Below, in pieces: positions 6,673 to 12,529 of a DNA stretch of 12,529 nt; position 1 is the stretch's first letter; each line of letters starts with the position of its first letter. The stretch covers positions 1-12,529 of the forward strand of contig VXON01000058.1 in assembly GCA_009840065.1 (NCBI GenBank), in the 5' to 3' direction. The notes below the pieces were generated by a model. It saw only the letters and a program-made list of their open reading frames with translations. It did no database searches and had not been told where the DNA came from. A program made the translations under genes and the position numbers. The DNA is from Cenarchaeum sp. SB0662_bin_33 (lineage in GTDB: Archaea; Thermoproteota; Nitrososphaeria; Nitrososphaerales; Nitrosopumilaceae).

Positions 6673-7294
6673 GCAGGGCCAATCCATTGAAGATGCCAGC
6701 ATGAATATTATTGATGATGAAGTCGGTTCACATGGTTATGACGCATGGGAGTGGCCAATTGTACGCAGAATTATTCACTCTACCGCAGACTTTGATTTTG
6801 CCCGGATTAATCGTGTAATCTTTCATGATAAGGCCATCCAAAGTGGTATTAAATCACTTGAGAGTGGCTGTAATATTATAACCGATGTCAATGGGATACC
6901 TGGACTGCTAAACAAACGGAACCTGGCAGATTTTGGCAACAAAACCATATGCAAAATATCCGATAACCCCATAGCAGAACTGGCAAAAAAAACCAACACC
7001 ACAAGGGCAAGGATATCCATGCGTCAGTCTGTAGATGAGATGACGGGCGGCGTAGTGGTTATAGGCAATGCTCCTACCGCCCTTTTGGAGGTCATATCCA
7101 TGATTCACCAACAGGAGGCTCATCCATCCCTAGTGGTGGGCATACCGGTGGGATTTATACAGGCTGCTGAATCAAAAGCGGAATTAGAATCTATAGATAC
7201 GCCCCACATAACCAACAGAGGCCGCAAGGGCGGGAGCCCGGCCGCCGCAGCCATAATTAATGCATTATTTAAACTATTACGATCACCTCCTTGA
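6662..7294 (+). CDS. cbiC: Cobalt-precorrin-8 methylmutase CbiC
   Basis: Moves the C11 methyl group to C12 to give cobyrinic acid. The 210-aa size is typical. Diagnostic segments: RRIIHSTADFDF (35-46) with the catalytic His39, VVVIGNAPTALL (131-142), VGIPVGFIQAAESK (159-172), and RGRKGGSPAAAAIINAL (186-202). The start at 6662 is supported by a strong Shine-Dalgarno site inside cbiX. The last 12 nt overlap the 3' end of cbiA on the opposite strand. T-rich sequence just past the stop is the only candidate terminator for the plus-strand cbi genes. Confidence 0.96.
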   Translation: MQTRQGQSIEDASMNIIDDEVGSHGYDAWEWPIVRRIIHSTADFDFARINRVIFHDKAIQSGIKSLESGCNIITDVNGIPGLLNKRNLADFGNKTICKISDNPIAELAKKTNTTRARISMRQSVDEMTGGVVVIGNAPTALLEVISMIHQQEAHPSLVVGIPVGFIQAAESKAELESIDTPHITNRGRKGGSPAAAAIINALFKLLRSPP

Positions 7295-8626
7295 GAATTT
7301 TACACATTTTTTTATAATATTTTTAGCCATTTTGTCTGAAAAATACAAATGTCCATATGATGCCATTGCATTATACACAAGTACGCCATCCTTTTTCTGA
7401 GTTATCCCCACACCGCGTTGTAGTTTCTGAGCAAATTTGGAGTCCGAATCAATATGCATACTAGAGTAGTGAAATTCATGTCCGTTAAATTTTGATATGC
7501 CATCTGATAGTATGCTGTTATGCATTATGCCCTTGGTGTAATTTAATGTAGCTTTTTTTGTCATAAATGTATGACCATCAATTATGCCGGCCATGTTGTA
7601 TCTTTTGCTGTCATATTGCAGACTCTTACCTAGATATATCAACCCCCCACATTCTGCGTATGTCGGCATCCCGCTTTGTATTGTACTTTTTATTTCATTA
7701 ATAATGGCATAATTTTTTTCCAGAACACTCCCGCGAACCTCGGGAAATCCACCACCTATGTATAGCCCATTTATGTCCGGTATGCGCCCTGATGTTTCGG
7801 GGCTAAAGAATTTTAACTGTGCACCGTTGTTTTTTAGTTTTTCAAAATTATCCTTATAATAAAAATTAAACGAGCCATCCAATGCTATGCCGATGGCTGT
7901 GCGTGGTTTTGTTTTTTTATTATTTTTATATGTCCGAACTGGTCGGGCCGATTTTGCTATTTTAATTATTTTATTTATATCCAGATAATCATGTATTTCT
8001 CTTACTATCTTTTTAATATTATTATTTTTATTGCTCTCCATGACTGGAATTAATCCTAGATGACGACTCTTCAACTGTGTTATATTTTTTGGTATAGCTC
8101 CCAATACATCAATATTTAGAGGTTTTATTGCATCGGCACATATTTTTTTGTGGCGCTCGCTGCCAACCCGGTTCAGTATTATGCCTGCTATCGGTGTATT
8201 TTTGTTAAATTTTATAAATCCTAGAATCGTGGCCGCAACAGAGCGCCCTACCCCACCAACATCCACCACCAATATTGCCGGCGTTCTTGTTATATGACAC
8301 AGCTGATATGTGCTGGCTAGACTCTTTGAGCCATCAATACCATCATAAAATCCCATGACCCCTTCTATTAAGGATATATCAGATGTGGAGTTTCTGACAA
8401 GACTCTCCAATACGCCACTCTTTCCCATCAGCCAGACATCCAAGTTACAGGCCTGCCTGCCTGCCACACTGGATAGGTATCCTGCATCTATATAGTCAGG
8501 CCCCGTCTTGAAGGGCTGTATCGCGTATCCTTTTTTTTGCAGACCATATATGATGGCACAGCTGACTATAGTCTTTCCCACATTGCTGCCGGTACCTGTT
8601 ATGACTAGCCGGGGAATATTTTTCAT
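7283..8626 (-). CDS. cbiA: Cobyrinate a,c-diamide synthase CbiA
   Basis: Uses ATP and glutamine to amidate the a and c side chains of cobyrinic acid. The 447-aa protein has an N-terminal dethiobiotin-synthetase-like ATPase domain with P-loop GTGSNVGKT (11-19), KTGPDYID (40-47) and EGVMGFYDG (88-96). The C-terminal class I-like glutamine amidotransferase domain has IGGGFPEVRG (290-299), the nucleophile Cys326 in AECGGLIYLG, HEFHYS (383-388) and the likely catalytic His426 in SYGHLYF. The start shares one base with the isomerase stop (TAATG on the minus strand), and AAAGGAGAG lies about 9 nt upstream, so translation is likely coupled. Residues 195-245 are unusually rich in Lys, Asn and Ile and probably form the interdomain linker. 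Confidence 0.95.
   Translation of the reverse strand: MKNIPRLVITGTGSNVGKTIVSCAIIYGLQKKGYAIQPFKTGPDYIDAGYLSSVAGRQACNLDVWLMGKSGVLESLVRNSTSDISLIEGVMGFYDGIDGSKSLASTYQLCHITRTPAILVVDVGGVGRSVAATILGFIKFNKNTPIAGIILNRVGSERHKKICADAIKPLNIDVLGAIPKNITQLKSRHLGLIPVMESNKNNNIKKIVREIHDYLDINKIIKIAKSARPVRTYKNNKKTKPRTAIGIALDGSFNFYYKDNFEKLKNNGAQLKFFSPETSGRIPDINGLYIGGGFPEVRGSVLEKNYAIINEIKSTIQSGMPTYAECGGLIYLGKSLQYDSKRYNMAGIIDGHTFMTKKATLNYTKGIMHNSILSDGISKFNGHEFHYSSMHIDSDSKFAQKLQRGVGITQKKDGVLVYNAMASYGHLYFSDKMAKNIIKKCVKFSRR
7307..7324 (+). terminator. Oligo-T candidate terminator after cbiC
   Basis: Seven Ts at 7307-7313 and five at 7320-7324 follow the cbiC stop within 30 nt. Archaeal RNA polymerase terminates at such plus-strand T runs. 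The site lies inside the coding end of cbiA, which has Lys/Asn/Ile-rich codons here. Confidence 0.4.
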
Positions 8627-9645
8627 TATACTGTTCTCTCCTTTACATATTTTATCGAGTCCGTTGAGGTGGGGTTTACACCCCGCATGGCAGCCAGATA
8701 TATCGTGGAATAATCAAGCAAATAAATAAGATTTACCAGCTTTGTCATTATGTGCCTTCCTGACGAGTTAATCTTTGTAAATGGTATATTTTTTTCATTA
8801 AAATAATCCTCAAATACCATCCAGCGCTCCTTGGTCTTGCTGTTGTCATCTGTACCCTGTATCATGACGGGATGCACATCCGATGGCATCTCCCAGGACA
8901 TTATTTCGTTGTGCCCCGCCTCTACCACATCCTCAACCATGGCATGCATCTTGGCGTTTTCATTTAACGAGTTTTTGAACCGTACGGCTGCAGCCTGGAG
9001 ACCCCACGGATAATAGATTATGGGAATTTTTGTCAGTCTAGTTGCTAAATTAAGGGCTGGATTTTCTAAGGTTAGATTTGTAGATTGTATTTGTATCCTT
9101 TTTTTCTGCATTATATCTATGGATTCGTCTATGTCCTGCGTGGTTATGCCCATCTTTAGTATGCCTAGTAGTGCATAGGCATAGGCTACAAATGATGTGC
9201 GCGGGGTGTGAAATACATCAATGGTATGATGCGGGATATTGTTTGCCATACACACATCTTTTATTCTGCCGCCGGCCGAGAGAGCCATCCGTCTACAGGG
9301 CCGTCTTAATGATTTTTTTAATACGGCCAGGGTCTCTGCGGTATTGCCGGACACACTACTGCATACTACCAATGTATCTGCATCGACGGTTTTTGGCAGG
9401 CCGTACCCCTTTACGACGGTTACATGCGTGCTGTGCTTTGAGAGCAGAGCTGCATAGTAGTCTCCTAATGCACCACTTCCGCCCATGCCTGCAAAGACGA
9501 TATGGTTTACACCATCCGTATCCACAATGTCTACATCTCTTCCTGTGTTGTATGCCTCCTGCGCAATCTCGGGCCATCTGTTGTAGAAGGACCGCATGTT
9601 ATGTGTATCGTATTTGGCTAGCAGACTCTGCCATGGCATTTCCAT
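8626..9645 (-). CDS. Bifunctional phosphoglucose/phosphomannose isomerase
   Basis: Interconverts glucose-6-phosphate or mannose-6-phosphate with fructose-6-phosphate. The 339-aa protein has two SIS domains. First SIS: GMGGSGALGD (53-62) and SSVSGNTAET (96-105), the phosphosugar-binding loops. Second SIS: from about 195, with EAGHNEIMSW (242-251), which holds the family's catalytic Glu and His region. The C-terminus, GVNPTSTDSIKYVKE (322-336), matches the family's PTxVxxIxxLK ending. A start at residue 3 (ATG 9637-9639) is also possible. It is the first gene of a two-gene minus-strand unit with cbiA and shares a 53-bp divergent promoter region with mtnA. Confidence 0.93.
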   Translation of the reverse strand: MEMPWQSLLAKYDTHNMRSFYNRWPEIAQEAYNTGRDVDIVDTDGVNHIVFAGMGGSGALGDYYAALLSKHSTHVTVVKGYGLPKTVDADTLVVCSSVSGNTAETLAVLKKSLRRPCRRMALSAGGRIKDVCMANNIPHHTIDVFHTPRTSFVAYAYALLGILKMGITTQDIDESIDIMQKKRIQIQSTNLTLENPALNLATRLTKIPIIYYPWGLQAAAVRFKNSLNENAKMHAMVEDVVEAGHNEIMSWEMPSDVHPVMIQGTDDNSKTKERWMVFEDYFNEKNIPFTKINSSGRHIMTKLVNLIYLLDYSTIYLAAMRGVNPTSTDSIKYVKERTV

Positions 9646-9667
9646 TTCTCTTACGGGCGCAGCCCCG

Positions 9668-9675
9668 TTTAAATA
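9668..9675. promoter_or_regulatory. Shared TATA-like element between isomerase and mtnA
   Basis: TTTAAATA contains the self-complementary TTTAAA (9668-9673). It lies 23-28 nt from the isomerase start codon and 26-31 nt from the mtnA start codon, and is the only clear AT-rich block in the 53-bp gap. Confidence 0.5.
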
Positions 9676-9698
9676 TGGATTGATGATAGACGACGTAT

Positions 9699-10733
9699 AT
9701 GCTTCGCACCATTCTGTGGCGGGATGACAAGGTGGCTATGATAGACCAGACCAAACTGCCCGGCACATTGGAGTATGTTGAGTATGACGATTACAAGGGC
9801 GTGGCCGATGCCATCAGAAACTTGGTTATTCGAGGCGCGCCTGCCATCGGGATTGCTGCCGCATTTGGCATGGTTCTGGCTGCCAGACAGAGCCAGGCTG
9901 AAACACTAGAAGATTTGTTGCATGACTTGAATGTCGCCCGTATGCATCTAGGGGAGACGCGGCCGACCGCCGTTAATCTGGTATGGGCTCTCAACAAGAT
10001 ATATGATACGGCCAGACTATCTGCTGATCCGAATACCGCCCGGACTGCAGTGTTTGATCAGGCCCTATCGATGGCAGAGGATGACATAACAACAAACAAG
10101 ACAATGGGTAGGAATGGCTCACAGTTATTTAATGATGGTGATACCATAATGACCCACTGCAATGCAGGAGCGCTGGCAACCGTGGGATATGGTACGGCAC
10201 TGGGGGTTATTAGAGCCACTAAGGATTCTGGGAAATCAGTACAGGTGGTAGCCACCGAGACCAGGCCGGTCCAGCAGGGTTCAAGACTTACAGCATTTGA
10301 GTTGATGCATGATAATATTGATGTCAGCCTGATACCAGACACTGCAGTCGGATACGCTATGGCAAACAGATTGATAGACAAGGTGGTGGTGGGTGCCGAC
10401 CGAATACTCTCTACCGGCCATGTCTATAATAAAATAGGTACATACCAGGTGGCCACAATGGCCAGACAGCATGGCATACCCTTCTATGTTGCTGCCCCAC
10501 TATCCACGTTTGACATGGAGAGCGAGCCAAAAGATGTTGTTATAGAGATGAGACGTTCCATGGAGGTCTCGGGGCCTCCCGGAAACAGAACCGCGCCTGA
10601 GGGCATCAACGTACTGAATCCCGCCTTTGATATGACCCCTCCCGAGTTGGTATCCGGTATCATTACGGAGGCAGGTGTGGCAACTACACCATATGTGGAA
10701 TCAATAAAAAAATTATTCAAAGCTAACTTTTAA
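9699..10733 (+). CDS. mtnA: Methylthioribose-1-phosphate isomerase (MtnA)
   Basis: Converts 5-methylthioribose-1-phosphate to 5-methylthioribulose-1-phosphate in the salvage of SAM-derived methylthioadenosine. The 344-aa protein belongs to the aIF2B/eIF2B-related isomerase family. Motifs: RGAPAIGIAAAFG (45-57), RPTAVNLVWAL (88-98), THCNAGALATVGYGTALGV (152-170) with the catalytic Cys154, TRPVQQGSRLTAFEL (188-202), VGADRI with the catalytic Asp234, and NKIGTYQVA (244-252). RPTAVNLxWA and the Cys/Asp pair favour MtnA over ribose-1,5-bisphosphate isomerase or an eIF2B subunit. No other salvage gene is in the window. It ends 34 bp before the next gene. Confidence 0.92.
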   Translation: MLRTILWRDDKVAMIDQTKLPGTLEYVEYDDYKGVADAIRNLVIRGAPAIGIAAAFGMVLAARQSQAETLEDLLHDLNVARMHLGETRPTAVNLVWALNKIYDTARLSADPNTARTAVFDQALSMAEDDITTNKTMGRNGSQLFNDGDTIMTHCNAGALATVGYGTALGVIRATKDSGKSVQVVATETRPVQQGSRLTAFELMHDNIDVSLIPDTAVGYAMANRLIDKVVVGADRILSTGHVYNKIGTYQVATMARQHGIPFYVAAPLSTFDMESEPKDVVIEMRRSMEVSGPPGNRTAPEGINVLNPAFDMTPPELVSGIITEAGVATTPYVESIKKLFKANF

Positions 10734-10737
10734 AACG

Positions 10738-10746
10738 TTTTTATGC
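10738..10746 (+). promoter_or_regulatory. T-rich/TATA-like element between mtnA and the MIP18 fusion gene
   Basis: TTTTTATGC lies 22-30 nt before the ATG at 10768, the place expected for a leaderless promoter. The five Ts directly after the mtnA stop could also serve as its terminator. It is partly embedded in the palindrome AAAACGTTTT (10732-10741). Confidence 0.4.
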
Positions 10747-10767
10747 TTTTTCCACATAGCACCAAGC

Positions 10768-11400
10768 ATGTCTGTAACTACGCTTGATGTCGAGAACTCA
10801 CTGAGGCAATGCATGGATCCCGAGGTTCCATTGAATATAGTTGAGATGGGTCTTGTGTATGGTATAGATGTTAAGGGAAGCGATGTTGATATTACAATGA
10901 CCATGACTACACAGGGGTGTCCATTACATGATACAATAATACAGGATGTAACACGATATGCCAAAAAGGTACCCGGCGTTGATAACGTCAATGTCAAGAT
11001 TGTATGGGATCCGCCGTGGTCAATGGATAAGATGACTGCAGATGCCCGGGACAAGATAAAGAATATGACCTCCGAGTCAGGCTCCTTGACACCATTTGAC
11101 TATGATATTGCTATGCCCCAGGGTGTGGGAAAACTTGCCACACAGGAGGATGGTTCCATGGTGCTGTTAAATAATAATGATCAGGGCTTTATGGTAAATC
11201 AAGCTATTGTTGACTTTTGGAAGTGCTGCAACGGACAGAGAAAGATGACCGAACTAGTTGATGTCTTTGCCAACAATACCGGCCTACAGCGTGCCAGTGT
11301 CGAGAAAGAGGTCGCCCAACTTGTTAGGCAACTACATGGGAATGGCCTAGTTACAATACCAGACCAGCATGATACCCCCAATGTGACATTTAAAAGCTAG
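10768..11400 (+). CDS. MIP18-family (DUF59) protein fused to a PqqD-like domain
   Basis: A 210-aa two-domain protein. Residues 5-96 match the MIP18/DUF59 fold of SufT, PaaD and CIA2-type iron-sulfur assembly factors: DPEVPLNIVEMGLVYGIDV (17-35), TTQGCPLHD (47-55) with the conserved Cys51, and VWDPPWSMDKMTADAR (79-94). Residues about 115-197 look like a PqqD-like winged helix: a short beta part, then FWKCCNGQRKMTELVDVF (150-167) and VEKEVAQLVRQLHGNGLV (178-195). The MIP18 half suggests Fe-S cluster delivery. The PqqD-like half may bind a partner or peptide; that is inference. The stop overlaps the SDR stop by 4 bp (CTAG). Confidence 0.82.
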   Translation: MSVTTLDVENSLRQCMDPEVPLNIVEMGLVYGIDVKGSDVDITMTMTTQGCPLHDTIIQDVTRYAKKVPGVDNVNVKIVWDPPWSMDKMTADARDKIKNMTSESGSLTPFDYDIAMPQGVGKLATQEDGSMVLLNNNDQGFMVNQAIVDFWKCCNGQRKMTELVDVFANNTGLQRASVEKEVAQLVRQLHGNGLVTIPDQHDTPNVTFKS

Positions 11401-12041
11401 AACACATGTACCGAGCTTGCCCCATCAAATGTAACAGTCACTCCTGATAGGTACTTTATCTCCCTCTCCACTATGGCTCCCACAAAGTCCCCAATCTCTG
11501 AGGGCTTGCCCATGCGTCCCATGGGCAGGGACGATATGTCTGCTTCCATATCTTTCATTATCTCCAATGTGCGATCCGTAGATATCAGGCCCGGAGCTAT
11601 GTTGATGCAGCTTATGTCATGTGTAGCCAATTCGCGACTGGCCAGCTTGAATATCTCTACAAATGCTGCCCTATATGCGCTTGATATGGCCAGATTTGAA
11701 TTAGGTTCCTTTACAACGGACGAGCTTATCAGAAAGATATAGCCCCCCCTGTTTACCTTTATGCCCTGTAGTATGAGTACAAAACTCAGGAACAGTTGGT
11801 TGTGATACTTTAACCACTCTTGTTCTGTTACATCGGTAAATTTTTTGGGTGGCGGCCCCCCTGTGTTTAATACCAGAATATCTGTCTGCGGATTATTGTG
11901 TATAAACCGCCTCACCGAATCCAAATCCGAGGTGTTTATGTCATGGTGTCCCACGGATATGACATCATGACTCTGTCGTCGTAGTGAGTCCGAGATGGCA
12001 TCGCCTATGCCTCTTGTACCACCCATTACTATGGCCTTCAT
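11397..12041 (-). CDS. SDR-family oxidoreductase with altered active site
   Basis: A 214-aa classical-size short-chain dehydrogenase. The cofactor loop is GGTRGIG (7-13), LNTGGPPP (59-65) stands where NNAG is usual, SSS is at 106-108, and IAPGLISTDRT (148-158) matches the NxxPGxxxT region. Where the catalytic Tyr and Lys are expected (13 and 17 residues after Ser107) the sequence has Ser120 and Arg124, in a KEPxxNLxISSxxRxA context. I recall a subgroup of FabG-like SDRs with this pattern. Substrate is unknown and conventional catalysis is doubtful. The start codon overlaps the stop of the 84-aa gene (ATGA), and AAGGAT lies just upstream. Confidence 0.85.
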   Translation of the reverse strand: MKAIVMGGTRGIGDAISDSLRRQSHDVISVGHHDINTSDLDSVRRFIHNNPQTDILVLNTGGPPPKKFTDVTEQEWLKYHNQLFLSFVLILQGIKVNRGGYIFLISSSVVKEPNSNLAISSAYRAAFVEIFKLASRELATHDISCINIAPGLISTDRTLEIMKDMEADISSLPMGRMGKPSEIGDFVGAIVEREIKYLSGVTVTFDGASSVHVF

Positions 12042-12292
12042 GTCTCTTTATCCTTGGGTATTTTCTTGATGTCAGTTATCTGCGCCAGCACAGAATCCAT
12101 CCTTACTACCGCCCTCATGTCATTCCACCCTAAGGCTACATACCAATCCCCTGCATCTGTGTGATATTTGGTTTCCAGAGTCTCTGGCTGGCTGGGGTCT
12201 ATATTATACCTTTTTGCAACTCCTGATACGGCTAGGGCTATGGCATCTTCCTCCTTCTCTAACCGTCGCTTCATTAATCCTATGCCGGGCAT
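12038..12292 (-). CDS. Small conserved-looking protein of unknown function (84 aa)
   Basis: No family recognised with confidence. A charged N-terminal helix (KRRLEKEEDAIALAVSGVAKRY, 8-29) is followed by alternating polar and hydrophobic residues, KYHTDAGDWYVALGWNDMRAVVRMDSVLAQI, ending in a lysine-rich tail. The helix-then-sheet order, with WYVALGW and AVVRMD strands, is faintly like a single PepSY domain, but that is a guess. No signal peptide or membrane helix is visible. The ATG at 12274 (residue 7) is an alternative start with a weak AGGA upstream. Coding status is supported by the 4-nt ATGA overlap with the SDR gene. Confidence 0.65.
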   Translation of the reverse strand: MPGIGLMKRRLEKEEDAIALAVSGVAKRYNIDPSQPETLETKYHTDAGDWYVALGWNDMRAVVRMDSVLAQITDIKKIPKDKET

Positions 12293-12302
12293 TATTACTG
12301 TA

Positions 12303-12527
12303 TTATGTAATATTATGCGTATTATAATCTTGATGATGCGGCATAATATCTGATGACAGCGTTGGCTGGACCATTATTATAAGATATGTGGCATCACAAT
12401 AGATGGAAATGTGCGCATAGAGTGTATCCATGTGCGGTGAAATTACATTGCCGAATGTCGTCCATCCGAGATAATGGTCTTTGTGCATTAACTGTTGGTG
12501 GTAATTTACGGTTATTCTACGTACTTT
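12303..12527 (-). CDS. Possible C-terminal part of an unknown protein, cut by the window edge
   Basis: A frame open from the right edge to a TAA at 12303-12305, about 74 codons. It is rich in His and Tyr (DHYLGWTTFG, ISPHMDTLYAHISIY, MPHHQDYNTHN) with a beta-like middle, ISIYCDATYLIIMVQ. Codon choice (ATA, AGA, ACA) resembles neighbouring genes. It ends 10 nt before the 84-aa gene, as an operon member would. No family recognised, and an open frame of this length could arise by chance. Confidence 0.4.
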   Translation of the reverse strand, partial: KVRRITVNYHQQLMHKDHYLGWTTFGNVISPHMDTLYAHISIYCDATYLIIMVQPTLSSDIMPHHQDYNTHNIT

Positions 12528-12529
12528 AC

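Noticed and set aside
9171..9683. 170-codon plus-strand frame opposite the isomerase
   Set aside because: Cys/His/Arg-rich translation typical of an antisense shadow; the isomerase motifs on minus are decisive.
10732..10741. Palindrome AAAACGTTTT after mtnA
   Set aside because: It is simple A/T sequence at a stop/terminator/promoter junction, so an operator role is not needed to explain it.
12330..12356. C/D-box sRNA-like TGATGA boxes
   Set aside because: Two C-like boxes and a D'-like CTGA are present, but no final D box follows at the right spacing, and a possible coding frame covers the site.
1..12529. tRNA genes, IS elements, CRISPR arrays, prophage
   Set aside because: No T-loop/anticodon arrangement, transposase motif, spaced direct repeats or phage protein was seen on either strand.

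Overview
The window reads as ordinary chromosomal DNA from an archaeon, most likely an ammonia-oxidising Nitrososphaerota (Thaumarchaeota) of the Nitrosopumilus/Cenarchaeum type. The grounds are an archaeal Sm-like protein, a RadB-like RecA ATPase, a bidomain CbiX, a fused phosphoglucose/phosphomannose isomerase, AT-rich TATA-like boxes about 25-30 nt before many start codons (leaderless transcripts), and heavy use of ATA for isoleucine. The lineage call is inference; no marker gene (16S, amo) is present. No tRNA, rRNA, IS, CRISPR array or phage gene was found.

Layout. (1) 1-~430 has no convincing gene but holds several stable nested hairpins whose G-U pairs all favour a plus-strand transcript: a candidate structured RNA. 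(2) 404/467-751 is a small two-helix membrane protein, convergent with a RadB-like ATPase (748-1377, minus). (3) 1471-2875 is an LSm gene overlapping metK, which is of the bacterial/eukaryal type. (4) 2852-3694 (minus) is an atypical NDUFA9-like SDR, divergent from a cobalamin block: cbiD, cbiG, cbiX, cbiC on plus (3748-7294) and cbiA on minus (7283-8626). cbiA is translationally coupled to the upstream phosphoglucose/phosphomannose isomerase gene (8626-9645). (5) 9699-11400 carries mtnA and a MIP18-PqqD fusion. (6) 11397-12529 (minus) is a probable operon of a partial unknown protein, an 84-aa unknown protein, and an SDR with an altered active site.

How the genes fit together. cbiX (cobalt insertion), cbiG and cbiD (ring contraction and C1 methylation), cbiC (methyl shift to hydrogenobyrinic/cobyrinic acid) and cbiA (a,c-amidation) are five steps of the early-cobalt (anaerobic-type) corrin pathway. 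The remaining methyltransferases (cbiL, cbiH, cbiF, cbiE/T) and cbiJ are not in this window. MetK supplies the SAM that corrin methylation consumes, and MtnA handles methylthioribose-1-phosphate derived from SAM by-products. That metabolic link is suggestive but is not proof of co-regulation.

The genome is very compact. All four convergent gene pairs overlap at their 3' ends, and two divergent pairs are separated by exactly 53 bp with an AT element at the centre, which suggests one shared symmetric TATA box serving two leaderless transcripts. The most novel leads are the structured RNA at the left end, the 53-bp bidirectional promoters (one with a perfect 12-bp palindrome), the CbiX with a degenerate first active site, and the MIP18-PqqD fusion.
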